Origin: Symsagittifera roscoffensis
Lineage: Eukaryota; Xenacoelomorpha; Acoela; Convolutidae
Assembly: GCF_963678635.1 (NCBI RefSeq)
Contig: NC_087062.1
Span: 19,083,789 to 19,147,788 of the forward strand
DNA: 64,000 nucleotides
Direction: 5' to 3'
Part shown: positions 44,593 through 54,870 of the stretch, in pieces
Position numbering within the stretch: the stretch's first letter is position 1
Layout of the letters: each line of letters starts with the position of its first letter
Position numbers and translations under genes: made by a program
Notes under the pieces: generated by a model
The model's database searches: none
The model's input: only the letters and a program-made list of their open reading frames with translations
What the model was told of the DNA's origin: nothing

Positions 44593-44881
44593 ATTGCGTT
44601 CCAAATTTAAATTGGGGCTAGCAATATAATTCTATTTTATTATTGCACGCATTTCGAGACGCTAAACATACCCTTAACATTTAACATAGCATGTGGGGGA
44701 CAAAATGAAGAAATCCTTTTTTTTTTCAAATTTTTTGTCTTCTATTAAACCAAAAAAAACTGAATAGCCCCTAAGTGCAGTCGAAACATTCAGGGCATTG
44801 CCCTGATATGCGAGCAGTGTTCTTGTGGCATATTGGCGGGGTGTCGATGCTAGACATTTTAGGCAATACTTTTGCCTGAGA

Positions 44882-45018
44882 CAGTTTAAGCAGTTTGCAT
44901 GAACTACGAATTAAAAGCTTGTGAGAAAAGCGTTCTTATCGGCCGTTGAGACTACTAGCATTATAGTCCGTCAAAGTAAATTTGATGTCAATTGTGCCTT
45001 GAACTTCGAAAGCTGAAG
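44882..45018 (+). repeat. Direct repeat flanking the duplicated segment, left copy
   Basis: Shares GTTTGCATGAACTACGA, TAAAAGCTTGTGAGAAAAGC, GTTGAGACTACTAGCATTAT and GATGTCAATTGTGCCTTGAA with 48681-48810. The two copies flank the first phosphatase segment on both sides. Confidence 0.7.
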
Positions 45019-45446
45019 TTATATAACAAACTGTCCGATTTATTTTTAGTTACAATTTTATTTTTTTAAAACAATTTGTGAATATTTTCCGCCAATGAAA
45101 AGAATATAACATAAACATTTGTATCCCATTTGGTAAGAAGTTCATTGACTCTCGTTTCGATAGCTTAAGATTGATATCACGCATAATTTAGTTCTGTGAC
45201 TTCAAATCTCTAAAAAGTGATTAGAAAAGATTATTTTTTTTCAAATGCCACATTAAATCAATTTTGAAACAAATCTGTTATATTTTTACGTTATTATAGC
45301 AAATAGGGTTAACACATAAAAAAACTATGAACAACTCTTGAAGTCTGATCTGGAGGTCATTTGATTTCCATAAGGAATGTTCGTGCTTGACCTTTCCAGG
45401 TGGTTGTGATGTTTCGAGTACACTCACTCATCGTCGAGGATGATAA

Positions 45447-45772
45447 TTACTGTAAACCAGATTTTTTGTATAAGTTTTCAGTACGCAGCATTGCTTCCAA
45501 TTTTTGTAAATCTGTCATAAACGATTCATTTGGCCTAACTTTTGGCCTGGCCAATTTGCAAATTTGTTCAGCCTCGGCTAAACTGAGTCCTTTTTCTTGC
45601 ATCAAATAAGCCATTATTATTGTTGGTGATCTGGAAAAACCTCCCCTACAGTTGACTAAAACTGAGCCGCCATCGTTTTTATTAAGGTTCTCTCCAATTA
45701 CAGGCAGTTTGGCGAGATCTGATTTGTTTTCTGAACATTGGCTACAGCTGATTGTTTTATTCGAAGTCCAAA
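45447..45772 (-). CDS. Dual-specificity-phosphatase-like protein A, exon 2 (catalytic loop)
   Basis: On the minus strand the acceptor is atttatgttccag and the stop TAA is at 45447-45449. The exon codes VWTSNKTISCSQCSENK, a linker, then NDGGSVLVNCRGGFSRSPT, IIMAYLMQEKGLSLAEAEQI and RPKVRPNESFM. This is the P-loop half of a DUSP: C-x5-R (C R G G F S R) is intact, followed by SPT and the usual AYLM, AE and RP..PN positions. The His normally just before the Cys is Asn, which should alter the Cys pKa, so activity may be weak or changed. The first two bases complete a codon with exon 1 (phase 1). Exons 1 and 2 give 169 aa with no breaks. Confidence 0.8.
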
Positions 45773-46285
45773 CTGGAACATAAATTAAACATCCAGTTAA
45801 ATGAAGACAAAAACCCGTCGGACGAGTTCATTTCTAAGTATCTAATAATCAAACTTAAAAAAAAGATGATTCGGGAAGCGTAACAATTACAGAAAGAAAA
45901 GGTTTTTTTTATTCTATTTTTTTTTTACTTTTCAAGCTTTTATTTCAATTCTCTATGCTGTTTAAAAACTAAAAAGATCGGTCTTTTTTTAAGCATTGTC
46001 GGTCAATTTTCTTTTCAATGCTCCATCTCGAAGTTTGTTTTCAATAACAACAGCCCGAGACTCCGACGAACTGTGTGTGTCTTCAGCTTTGCGTTGAAAA
46101 CGTTTTGACATTTTACCCCTCAAGTGGACGCCCTCTTCTTTCACCAATTCATCCCCCATTTGGTTCTATCTAATTAACGACAATCAATTTCGGCCGTCAG
46201 ACCCCAAAATACTTCTAAAGGCACCCCCCAAAAAGTGGCAAAAAACGGCATATTTGACCTATTTTCTCAAAAATTTGCTTATAGC

Positions 46286-47686
46286 CAGGGACAAATTTAG
46301 GGGGGGCGGGGCGGACGCCCTTTTCTTCTCTCAGGAAGGTAACCCTAACAAATACCAAAGGGTCCCGCCTTTGGACAATTTACCTAATTTTTTTCAAAGG
46401 GCGTCTTCGGCGCCGGTGTCTTTGGCCTTTATATCAAAAAAAAAATTTCAGGTGTGAAAATTCAAGGTGTGAAAATGCGTCTTTTTTCAGGCCTCAAACT
46501 GGACTCAATTTTTGACTCGAGGTAGGTACCTGCAAGCAGGTACCTGTCAACTTGCCTCATTCGCCGTATATATACCCCGTTCTAAAAATACCTAGCTACA
46601 CATTGCCTTAACCTGACTCTGATCAATTCATCGAAAGTTCTTCCGATAGGCCGTGCTTTTGCCCTATAATTTCTCGAACGCTGTTTTGACTTTTATCCAG
46701 CTGAAACCTTCCATTGAAGCTACTCTAGAAGACATCAGCAATTGACCGTGAAAGCTGTGCTTCTTACTGCTGATTTTATCTAGCTCGCATGATGCGGTCA
46801 GAGTTGCTGATTGCTCTGATGTCTATGAAGCACCTGCTGGGGGCGACTAAAGCTAACAGCATTGCTCTTCAGGGATCTTCGCTAGAATTGCCTCAGTCGA
46901 AGGATCACATTCGGACTTGCGTCACCTCCTTCAACAATGGCGCGATGGTGAAGGCAATGGCTGCTACGAAAAAGTCCATTCTGACGCAGCAAAGCTTGGC
47001 GATATTCAAATAGAAGGCAGAAGAGGCAGACCTCCTGTAGCATCATCGGCTTATGGTCACTTCAGACAGACCGTTTACCTACCCTTTATTGACTTTGTCC
47101 TGATGGATCTCAAGGAACGCTTTGTTGGAGCAGCTTCTTCTTGTGTTCAAGTGTGCAAGCTGCTACCCCGTTGGATAAGTGAGAAGGATGCAAAGGAAGA
47201 AGATTTTGATGACATGGTCCAGTTATACGAAGGAGTAATTCCAGATGGTGACTTCCCCAGCGAGTTCGAAGTTTAGAAAAACATTTGGCGCTTCTCCCTG
47301 TACACCGATACCCCAGAAACCTTCACAGCTGCTTTCAGAGTGTGTCACAAAGCCACAATGACAGTAATTTTTGCTTTTGTCCAGATTTGTGCTACCCTCC
47401 CAGAGTGACTGTTTGCACTGCTGAGCGCTTTTTTTCGAGCATGAAACTACTAAAATTTAGCTCCGCTCCAACCTGAAGGAGGACCGACTCTCAAACTTGG
47501 CGCTGATTTACATCCACAAAAATGTAGAAATGAAAGTGGAAGAGGTCATCGACAGAATCGCCACAAAAAATCTAAGACTCAATTGTCTTTAATTTTGTTT
47601 ATTTTCTTATTGTAAATAAATCTTTGTTTTTGTCAAAATTTTTCTCAATACGCCCCTCCCTCAAGAAAATCCTAGATCCACCCCTA
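46286..47686 (+). mobile_element. hAT transposon copy A inside the phosphatase intron
   Basis: About 1.4 kb bounded by CAGGGACAAATTTAGGGG on the left and, at the right, the inverse of TAGGGGTGGATCTAGGATTT, which are hAT-type terminal repeats. An 8-base target duplication is not clear (CTTATAGC against CCTATAAT, five of eight matching). It carries a broken transposase (46789-47592). It sits in the intron of the phosphatase gene, in the opposite direction. Confidence 0.8.
46789..47592 (+). pseudogene. hAT transposase remnant A
   Basis: Three frames are needed. The first gives MMRSELLIALMSMKHLLG then QGSSLELPQSKD; the second YLPFIDFVLMDLKERFVGAA then LLPRWIS; the third VTVCTAERFFSSMKLLK. In yet another frame LSNLALIYIHKNVEMKVEEV completes the block. 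The last two are the hAT C-terminal dimerisation domain (P....AERSFS.LK, then RL..L..L.I......). The N-terminal zinc finger and the first catalytic Asp region are missing. It is dead. Confidence 0.85.
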
Positions 47687-47897
47687 CCTATAATCCAAAA
47701 ATGTTGTTGAAAACGGTCTTTATGGTGTTTTTAGAGAGCTCGGAAAATCAATTTTGTGGACCGATAATTTTCCGAGTTTTATGAAAGGTTCAGAAAACTT
47801 TCATTTGTATATTTGCTTTCACTACTAAATAATGGATGTTCGCATGAAACTTCATAATTATCTTAACTTGAGTGTTATTACTCGTTAAAAGACTTAC

Positions 47898-48081
47898 CAC
47901 CGTCATGTTGTCTATGTTTCTGGAAGCTATTTTGTATAAAATCGTTGGTAGACTTAAAATATTCGAACATGGACACAGTCACGTCATCCTTCACCCCAAC
48001 GTGGAGAGTGTCAAAGGCGTTGCTTAAGTGAGTGTTATTGACACCGAGAGAACAAACTGCCGAGACGTTGAGGTTTCTCAT
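47898..48081 (-). CDS. Dual-specificity-phosphatase-like protein A, exon 1
   Basis: ATG at 48081 on the minus strand gives MRNLNVSAVCSLGVNNTHLS, then NAFDTLHVGVKDDVTVSMFE and YFKSTNDFIQNSFQKHRQHD. This fits the N-terminal half of a DUSP domain (LG.T.V.N......F.Y..I...D.....L...F....FI). The Asp-Asp of GVKDD probably holds the general acid. The donor is GAC GGT G|GTAAGT, phase 1. A DUSP domain usually has 10-20 more residues before this point, and an acceptor-like CCAAAACAG stands 23 bases upstream, so an earlier coding exon is possible; an in-frame TAA lies 14 codons upstream. Confidence 0.75.
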
Positions 48082-48227
48082 AATCTCTACGCTTGTGGAA
48101 CTGTTTTGGGAAAATTTTCGTTACAACCGCATCTTACTAAATCAATTTTGAATACTATATTTAAAATTTCTGCTGAGTTATTCAAAATTTAAATGTTGTG
48201 TTAGAAAAGAAGAATAACAGCTTCAAT

Positions 48228-48366
48228 ATGATCATTGGAACGAAAGAAAACTTAATGCGGTATTTTTCAAACGTGCTCGAGGTGCGTTTCGACTTTGTGC
48301 CCGAATCAAAGCCATGTCTTGAGTACAAAAACATTTTGATCGAGCTCTTATATTTTGCTTGGCGTT
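48228..48366 (+). CDS. Possible first exon upstream of phosphatase A, opposite strand
   Basis: ATG at 48228 opens MIIGTKENLMRYFSNVLEVR, then FDFVPESKPCLEYKNI and LLYFAWR, up to a donor-like GTT|GTAAGT. The frame is kept in copy B (53278-53416). It would be divergent from the phosphatase gene with about 150 bases between the two starts. Substitutions between the copies are not clearly biased to synonymous sites, so coding status is open. I recognise no family. Confidence 0.25.
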
Positions 48367-48680
48367 GTAAGTTAATGATATTTTCTGTTATACGGTACAA
48401 AGTATATTTTTACAAATATTTTGGAAATTGTATCATATTGCTCGAGTTTGATTGGTTAAAATTAGTTTCACTGAAAGAAAAATTGATTGGATATTCAAAA
48501 AAATGGAAGCCCAATTAAAAATTTGATATTTTTGGTCCGTGCAACAGAAAAAGAATCTAAATCAAAACTGACAGTGAGCACCTCGACGCTGGTTCTCATT
48601 GAGATTAAGACCATTTATCCACGAGGGAAAGGGCCAACACGAGGGAAAGGGCCCTTGTTCAGCTCATCACGGCGAACCGC

Positions 48681-48810
48681 AATTTGCATGAACTACGACT
48701 TAAAAGCTTGTGAGAAAAGCGTTTTTATCGACCGTTGAGACTACTAGCATTATAGTCCGTCAAGGTAAGTTTGATGTCAATTGTGCCTTGAACTTCGAAA
48801 ACTGAAGTTA
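48681..48810 (+). repeat. Direct repeat flanking the duplicated segment, right copy
   Basis: Matches 44882-45018 (AATTTGCATGAACTACGACT, TTGAGACTACTAGCATTATA, TGTCAATTGTGCCTTGAACT). It starts exactly where copy A stops matching copy B. Confidence 0.7.
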
Positions 48811-50140
48811 GTTGAACTTTCGGATTTTGATGGCTGCTGAAATTAAAATGCCTTGAACTTCTAGAAATGTCATCTGTGTATTCTCAAGTTTTAATTTTTG
48901 AAAATGTAGAATAAGCCAGAGGGTAAGCAATGAAAGCATTGGTGAACGCTAAAAATTGTGGGCTGATATACTTAGCTCGATTTTATCAGTTACACTGTAT
49001 AACGTTAAAAGATCAATATCAAAATGTTTGTTTAATCCACAAGTATAAAGAAGAAAAAAATTTGAAGGCGATATATATATATAATAATTGTCCCAAATTG
49101 ATCGATTTTATGCCATCATACAATTTTTATACAATTATTCTGGTGAGTTTTTCTGAATTTCAGCTCAGGAGGACAACTTTTTTGGGGGGATTGAAAAAAA
49201 TTGTCCAAAACTGTTAATTAAAAAGTCAAAATTTGTCTGCGGAAAACAACACCCCGAGCAGAGCACAAATACACAAATAATCAGTCAATTTTTTGAAGGT
49301 TGGAACAATAAGTTGGTTTTTCTATCCTTGATACCAAATCACTACAAGATTTTTTGTTGACTTTTCTTCATTGGAACACATTAAGCAGAGTGTTGCACAA
49401 AAACTTTATATCAATTGGTTTCAGCCGGATTTTGGTGACCATTAATGTCCATTTTGACCTTACTGGCTGAAAATTTTCCCCATGTTTGACCTGGTTTGAT
49501 TTTTCCAAGTTTACCCTGGCACCATTTGTCTTGACACCATTTGGTGTAAATGTGTGTTGTTTGTCACCATCTAAGTTATGAGTGGTGATCAAAACTAAAA
49601 TCTATAAGTTGATGGAGCGGGTTTGCTTACCGCTACTCCATAATGAGCTCTCATCTCGCATAAACTGCTTGCTTATCAGCTTTGAATAATATTTTGAATA
49701 TTTTAGCTATAGTTAGTGCTAGCTTAGACTTCAGCAAAAATTTTTCGGCAAACAAAATTGATCTGAATTGAATTCATGCAGGCTAATTGGTCATATAATT
49801 GTTACAAATTTCAATTGATTTTACAATAAATAATTTCTGTAATGTGCCTAGTTCGTAAACGCGATCTCATTACTATTTATTATAATCTGAGCACGTCTGG
49901 CTTAACGAAGACTAAAACAAATCTATAAGGTTTTTGATCCAAAAACGATTTATAACGATGACAGTTTTTCCTATAGCGATTCATATAACGGTATACAACG
50001 AAATTTCTGATTTACTTTTAGTTACAGACACAAGTTTCTTCTTTTAAAATTCTTCTTTTGAATATTTTCCTCAAATGGGTTTTGATCCAAAAAATATTTA
50101 ATGATGACAATATATCCTATAGCGATTATTCATATAAAGA
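48811..50140. other. Spacer between the two duplicated segments
   Basis: No gene is seen. At 49240-49312 there is an inverted GTTCCGAC-type end (CCCCGAGCAGAGCACAAATA), near 49740-49820 a piece related to 55950-56020, and at 49985-50135 a diverged partial copy of the left edge of the duplicated segment (TTTACTTTTAGTTACA, GAATATTTTCC), i.e. a third, older duplication remnant. Confidence 0.4.
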
Positions 50141-50568
50141 TATATAACAAACTGTCCGATTTATTTTTAGTTACAATTTTCTTTTTTTAAACAATTTTTG
50201 AATATTTTCCGCCAATAAATAGAATATAACATAAACATTTGAATCCCATTTGGTAAGAAGTTCATTGACTCTCGTTTCGATAGCTTAAGATTGATATCAC
50301 AGCATAATTTAGTTCTGTGACTTCAAATCTCTATAAAGTGATTAGAAAAGATTTTTTTTTTTCGAATGCCACATTAAATCAATTTTGAAACAAATCTGTT
50401 ATATTTTTACGTTATTATAGCAAATAGGGTTAACACATAGAAAAACTATGAACAACTCTGGAAGTCTGATCTGGAAGTCATTTGGTTTCCATAAGGAATG
50501 TTCGTGTTTGACCTTGTCCAGGTGGTTGTGATGTTTCGAGTACACTCACTCATCGTCGAGGATGATAA

Positions 50569-50894
50569 TTACTGTAAACCAGATTTTTTGTATAAGTTTT
50601 CAGTACGCAGCATTGCTTCCAATTTTTGTAAATCTGTCATAAACGATTCATTTGGCCTAACTTTTGGCCTGGCCAATTTGCAAATTTGTTCAGCCTCGGC
50701 TAAACTGAGTCCTTCTTCTTGCATCAAATAAGCCATGATTATTGTTGGTGATCTGGAGAAACCTCCCCTACAGTTGACTAAAACTGATCCGCCATCGTAT
50801 TTATTAAGGTTCTCTCCAATTACAGGCAGTTTGGCGAGATTTGATTTGTTTTCTGAACATTTGCTACAACTGATTGTTTTCTTAGAAGTCCAAA
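50569..50894 (-). CDS. Dual-specificity-phosphatase-like protein B, exon 2
   Basis: Same structure as in copy A: acceptor atgttccag, product VWTSKKTISCSKCSENKSNL, linker, YDGGSVLVNCRGGFSRSPT, then AYLMQEEGLSLAEAEQI and RPKVRPNESFM, with TAA at 50569-50571. The frame is intact. The HC to NC change is shared with copy A, so it predates the duplication. Differences from A include N to K, Q to K, D to N and N to Y in the linker, while the P-loop is unchanged, which hints at retained function. Confidence 0.8.
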
Positions 50895-51406
50895 CTGGAA
50901 CATAAATTAAACATCCGGTTAAATGAAGACAAAAACCCGTCGTACGAATTCATTTCTAAGTATCTAATAATCAAACTTAAAAAAAGATGATTCGGGAAGC
51001 GTAACAATTACAGAAAGAAAAGGCTTTTTTTATTCATTTTTTTTTTTACTTTTCAAGCTTTTATTTCAATTCTCTATGCTGTTTAAAAACTAAAATGATC
51101 GGTCTTTTTTTAAGCATTGTCGGTCAATTTTTTTTTCAATGCTCCATCTCGAAGTTTGTTTTCAATGACAAAAGCCCGAGACTCCGACGAACTGTGTGTG
51201 TCTTCGGCTTTGCGTTGAAAACGTTTTGACATTTTACCCCTCAAGTGGACGCCCTCTTCTTTCACCAATTCATCCCCCATTTGGTTCTATCTAATTAACG
51301 ACATCCATTTTCGGCCGTCAGACCCCAAAATACTTCTAAAGGCACCCCCCAAAAAGTGGCAAAAAACGGCATATTTGACCTATTTTCTCAAAAATTAGCT
51401 TATAGC

Positions 51407-52747
51407 CAGGGGCGGATTTAGGGGGGGGGGGGGCGGGGGCGGACGCCCTTTTCCTCCCTCAGGAACGTAACCCTAACAAATACCAAATTTTTTTCAAAGG
51501 GTGCCTTCGGCGCCGGTGTCTTTGGCCTTAATATCAAAGAAAATTTTGAGGTGTGAAAATTCAAGGTGTGAAAATGCGTCTTTTTTGAGGCCTCAAATTG
51601 GACTCAGTTTTTGCCTCATTCGCCGTATATATACTCCGTTCAAAACTACCTAGCTACACATTGCCTTAACCTGACTCTGATTACTTCATCGAAAGTTCTT
51701 CCGATAGGCCGTGCTTTTGCCTTATAATTTCTCGAACGCTGTTCTGACTTTTATCCAGCTGAAGCCTTCCATTGAAGCTACTCTAGAAGACATCAGCAAT
51801 TGGCCGGGGAAAGCTGTGCTTCTTACTGCTGTGCTTATCTAGCTAGCATGATGCGGTCAGAAATCCTGATTGCCCTGATGTCTATGAAGCACCTGCTGGG
51901 AGTGACTAAAGCTACCAGCATTGCTCTTCAGGGATCTTCGCTAGAATTGCCTCAGTCGAAGGATCTCATTCGGACTTGCGTCACCTCCTTCAACAATGGC
52001 GCGATGGTGAAGACAATGGCCGCTACGAAAAAGCCCATTCTGACGCAGCAAAGCTTGGCGATATTCAAATAGAGGACAGAAGAGGCAGACATCCTGTAGC
52101 ATCATCGGCTTATGATCAGTTCAGACAGACCGTTTACCTGCCCTTTCTTGACTTTGTCCTGATGGATCTCAAGGAACGCTTTGTTGGAGCAGCTTCTTCT
52201 TGTTTTGTTCAAGTGTGCAAGCTGCTACCCCGTTGGATAAGTGAGAAGGATGCAAAGGAGGAAGATTTTGATGACATGGTCCAGTTATACAAAGGAGTAC
52301 TTCCAGATGGTGACTTCCCCAGCGAGTTCGAAGTTTAGAAAAACATGTGGCGCTTCTCCCTGTACACCGATACCCCAGAAACCTTCACAGCTGCACTCAG
52401 AGTGTGTCACAAAGCCACAATGCCAGTAATTTTTGCTTTTCTTCAGATTGGTGCTACCCTCCCAGTGACTGTATGCACTGCTGAGCGCTCTTTTTCGAGC
52501 ATGAAACTACTAAAAAGTTAGCTCCGCTCCAACATGAAGAAGGACCAACTCTCAAACTTGGCGCTGATTTACATCCACAAAAATGTAGGAATCAAAGTGG
52601 AAGAGGTCATCGACAGAAATGCCACAAAAAATCTAAGACTCAATTTTGTTTAATTTTGTTTGTTTTCTTATTGTAAATAAATCATTGTTTTTGTCAAAAT
52701 TTTTCTCAATCCACCCCCTCCTCAAGAAAATCCTAGATATGCCCCTA
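51407..52747 (+). mobile_element. hAT transposon copy B inside the phosphatase intron
   Basis: The left end CAGGGGCGGATTTAGGGGG is better preserved than in copy A; the right end is the inverse of TAGGGGCATATCTAGGATTT. It has the same position relative to the phosphatase exons as copy A, so it was copied with the segment and did not insert separately. Confidence 0.8.
51800..52651 (+). pseudogene. hAT transposase remnant B
   Basis: Has the same frame breaks as remnant A, plus a TAG in the dimerisation domain (VTVCTAERSFSSMKLLKS, stop, then LRSNMKKDQLSNLALIYIHK). The AERSFS motif is intact here, where A has AERFFS. Shared breaks show that the transposase was already dead before the segment was duplicated. 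Confidence 0.85.
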
Positions 52748-52949
52748 CCTATAATCCCCAAATTTTTTTAACGAAAACGGTCTTTATGGTGTTTTTGGAG
52801 AGCTCGGAAAATCAATTTTGTGGACCGAAAATTTTCCGAGTTCAGAAAACTTTCATTTGTATATTTGCTTTCACTCCTAAATAATGCATGTTCGCATGAA
52901 ACTTTATAATTATCTTAACTTGAGTTTTATTACTCGTTAAAATACTTAC

Positions 52950-53133
52950 CACCGTCATGTTGTCTATGTTTCTGGAAGCTATTTTGTATAAAATCGATGG
53001 TAGACTTAAAATATTCGAACATGGACACCGCCGCGTCATCCTTCACCCCAATGTGGAGAGTGTCGAAGGCGTTGCTTAAGTGAGTGTTATTGACACCGAG
53101 AGAACAAACTGCCGAGACGTTGAGGTTTCTCAT
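52950..53133 (-). CDS. Dual-specificity-phosphatase-like protein B, exon 1
   Basis: ATG at 53133 gives MRNLNVSAVCSLGVNNTHLS, NAFDTLHIGVKDDAAVSMFE and YFKSTIDFIQNSFQKHRQHD, donor G|GTAAGT, phase 1, fitting exon 2 of copy B. Only a handful of residues differ from copy A (HV to HI, DVT to DAA, TND to TID). With exon 2 it gives 169 aa, unbroken. Confidence 0.75.
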
Positions 53134-53277
53134 AATCTCTACGCTTGTGGAACTGTTTCGGGAAATTTTTCGTTACATCCCCGCATTTTACTAAATCAAT
53201 TTTGAATACTATTTGAACTTTTTGCTGAGTTATTCAAAATTTAAATACTGGTAGAAAAGAAGAATAACAGCTTCAAT

Positions 53278-53416
53278 ATGATCATTGGAACGAAAGAAAA
53301 CGTATTGTGGTATTTCTCAAAAGTGCTCGAGGTGCGTTTCGACTTTGTGCCCGAATCAAAGCCCTGTCTTGAGTACAAAAACATTTTGATCGGGCTCCTA
53401 TATTTTGCTTGGCGTT
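53278..53416 (+). CDS. Possible first exon upstream of phosphatase B, opposite strand
   Basis: Counterpart of 48228-48366: MIIGTKENVLWYFSKVLEVR, FDFVPESKPCLEYKNI, LLYFAWR, then GTT|GTAAGT. A further open frame (about 53555-53821, IKTIYPRGKGPTYELVQLIT then ANRGCALFKNYLHFWLF) continues only in copy B; in copy A it is cut by the duplication edge. The link between the two is unproven. Confidence 0.22.
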
Positions 53417-54510
53417 GTAAGTTATAAATGATATTTTCTGTTATACGGTCCAAAGTAGATTTTTTAAATATTTTGGAAACTGGATCATATTGCTCGAGTC
53501 TGATTGGTTAAAATTAGTTTCACTGAAAGAAAATCTGGTTGGATATTCAAAAAAAACGGAAGCCCTATTAAAAATTTGATGTTTTTGGGCCGTGCAACAG
53601 AAAAAGAACCTAAATCAAAACTGGCAGTGAGCGCCTCGACGCTGGTTCTCATTAGGATTAAGACCATTTATCCACGAGGGAAAGGACCAACATACGAGCT
53701 TGTACAGCTCATCACGGCGAACCGCGGTTGTGCCCTGTTTAAGAACTACTTGCATTTTTGGTTGTTTTCTGGGCTGGGTAATGTTGCCTCACCCTCAAGC
53801 ATCGAGCTTCTGTTTTTCTAGCTGTTAGCTATCACTGTTCGAATTTTTAATGCGGGTGTTTAATGAAAAATGTCCTTGTTCGGTCTCCCAGTAGTAACCA
53901 TGGAAGCACTTTTACAATTCCACCTCCCTTCACTTTTTTCTGTTCATGTGGAGTTTCCCTGCACCACTGAAGAAGCACATCCTTGCGACACTTTCCGCAC
54001 AGTGGAGAAGAATTGCTCCAGTCCATTTGAATTTCAGGATTAGGCTACTCTGGTTGGCACGATGACATAAACGTTAGTTATGACGTAAACGATGAAGTAA
54101 ACGGTGAAGTAACAAAAATTACCTGACTACAGCGTTAGGTTTAAACAAAATTCTCTAATGGAATGGAAGGGATTTAATTAAAGACTGTTCGTGAAACAAT
54201 TTACAAATATGAAAACGTGAAAATCAATCAAATTTACAATTTATGTTCGTATACTTTCTGAAGTAGTTTTATTTTAATATTCTCTAAGCAATTCAGTAGA
54301 TAGAGGATCATAAATAAATATATGCTATGCTGGTTCTACAATATGATGTCATTATAATTTTTGCGTCATTGATTTCAGTTTTTTCTTCATTAGAATACAA
54401 TATGATGTCATTTTATTTTTGCAATATGAAGGTCTAAAATATCAAGTCTGTGTTGTATTGTCAAAAAGAGTTCACAAGTAAAAACGAGAATGCATAAGAA
54501 CAGAACTGTA

Positions 54511-54870
54511 CAGTAGCGGATTTAGGGGGGAGGGCGGAGGAAAAGCTTTGAAATTGATTTTCCGAGTTCTTTTAAACATCACAGATACTCGTATTTGGCA
54601 AAACTTTTTGCGCCGATAGCAATATTTTGTGAAATCCTGCCAAAAAAAATTTTTTTTTGGCAGTTTTTGGAAGGTTTTTGACCAAAAAACGGCGTTTTTT
54701 GCGCGCTCTCCACCATCGAAATTAGTGTATACTGGCGCCAAAGGCGTCTTTGAAAATTTTTCAGGGTCGGTTGGACAAAAGTTGGTGACGCAAAGTAGAG
54801 TACCAAAGGGTGGACCCTTTGGGTGGTGAGGGGTTCGAATGCCTAAGGGATGTTGTCAGCCCCTCTGAAT
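54511..54870 (+). mobile_element. hAT-type short element, degraded
   Basis: Opens CAGTAGCGGATTTAGGGGGG. It contains GGCGCCAAAGGCG, AGGGTGGACCCTTTGGGTGG and GGGGTTCGAATGCC, matching the inside of 61710-62090 in the same direction and of 34905-35281 inverted. The right terminal repeat is not found. Confidence 0.6.

Larger units (their letters stand above)
42831..45019. other. Repeat-bearing stretch left of the duplicated phosphatase segment
   Basis: Holds a relative of the TAAGCAAGGG repeat (42911-42960), a tRNA-derived piece (43011-43075), a GCGAAGCTCCACTTTGTC hairpin remnant (43478-43515), an element with inverted GTTCCGAC-type ends (43882-44592), and the left copy of a direct repeat (44882-45018). 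A minus-strand open frame (43183-43542) is listed apart. Confidence 0.4.
45020..48680. repeat. Segmental duplication, copy A (3.66 kb)
   Basis: From ATATAACAAACTGTCCGATT to CACGGCGAACCGC the sequence is colinear with 50141-53725 with few changes, covering a phosphatase-like gene, its intron with an hAT element, and the upstream flank. At the right end copy A passes into the direct repeat at 48681 while copy B continues into unique sequence, so the junction is exact to a few bases. Confidence 0.9.
50141..53725. repeat. Segmental duplication, copy B (3.59 kb)
   Basis: Colinear with 45020-48680 in the same direction, about 5.1 kb apart, with the same gene, hAT insertion and flanks. Differences are scattered substitutions and small indels, including a longer G-run at 51420. 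At its right edge it runs past the copy A breakpoint into sequence found nowhere else in the window. Confidence 0.9.

Noticed and set aside
46254-46457. Plus-strand ORF at the left end of hAT copy A
   Set aside because: It crosses the terminal repeat and a G-run and has no transposase similarity.
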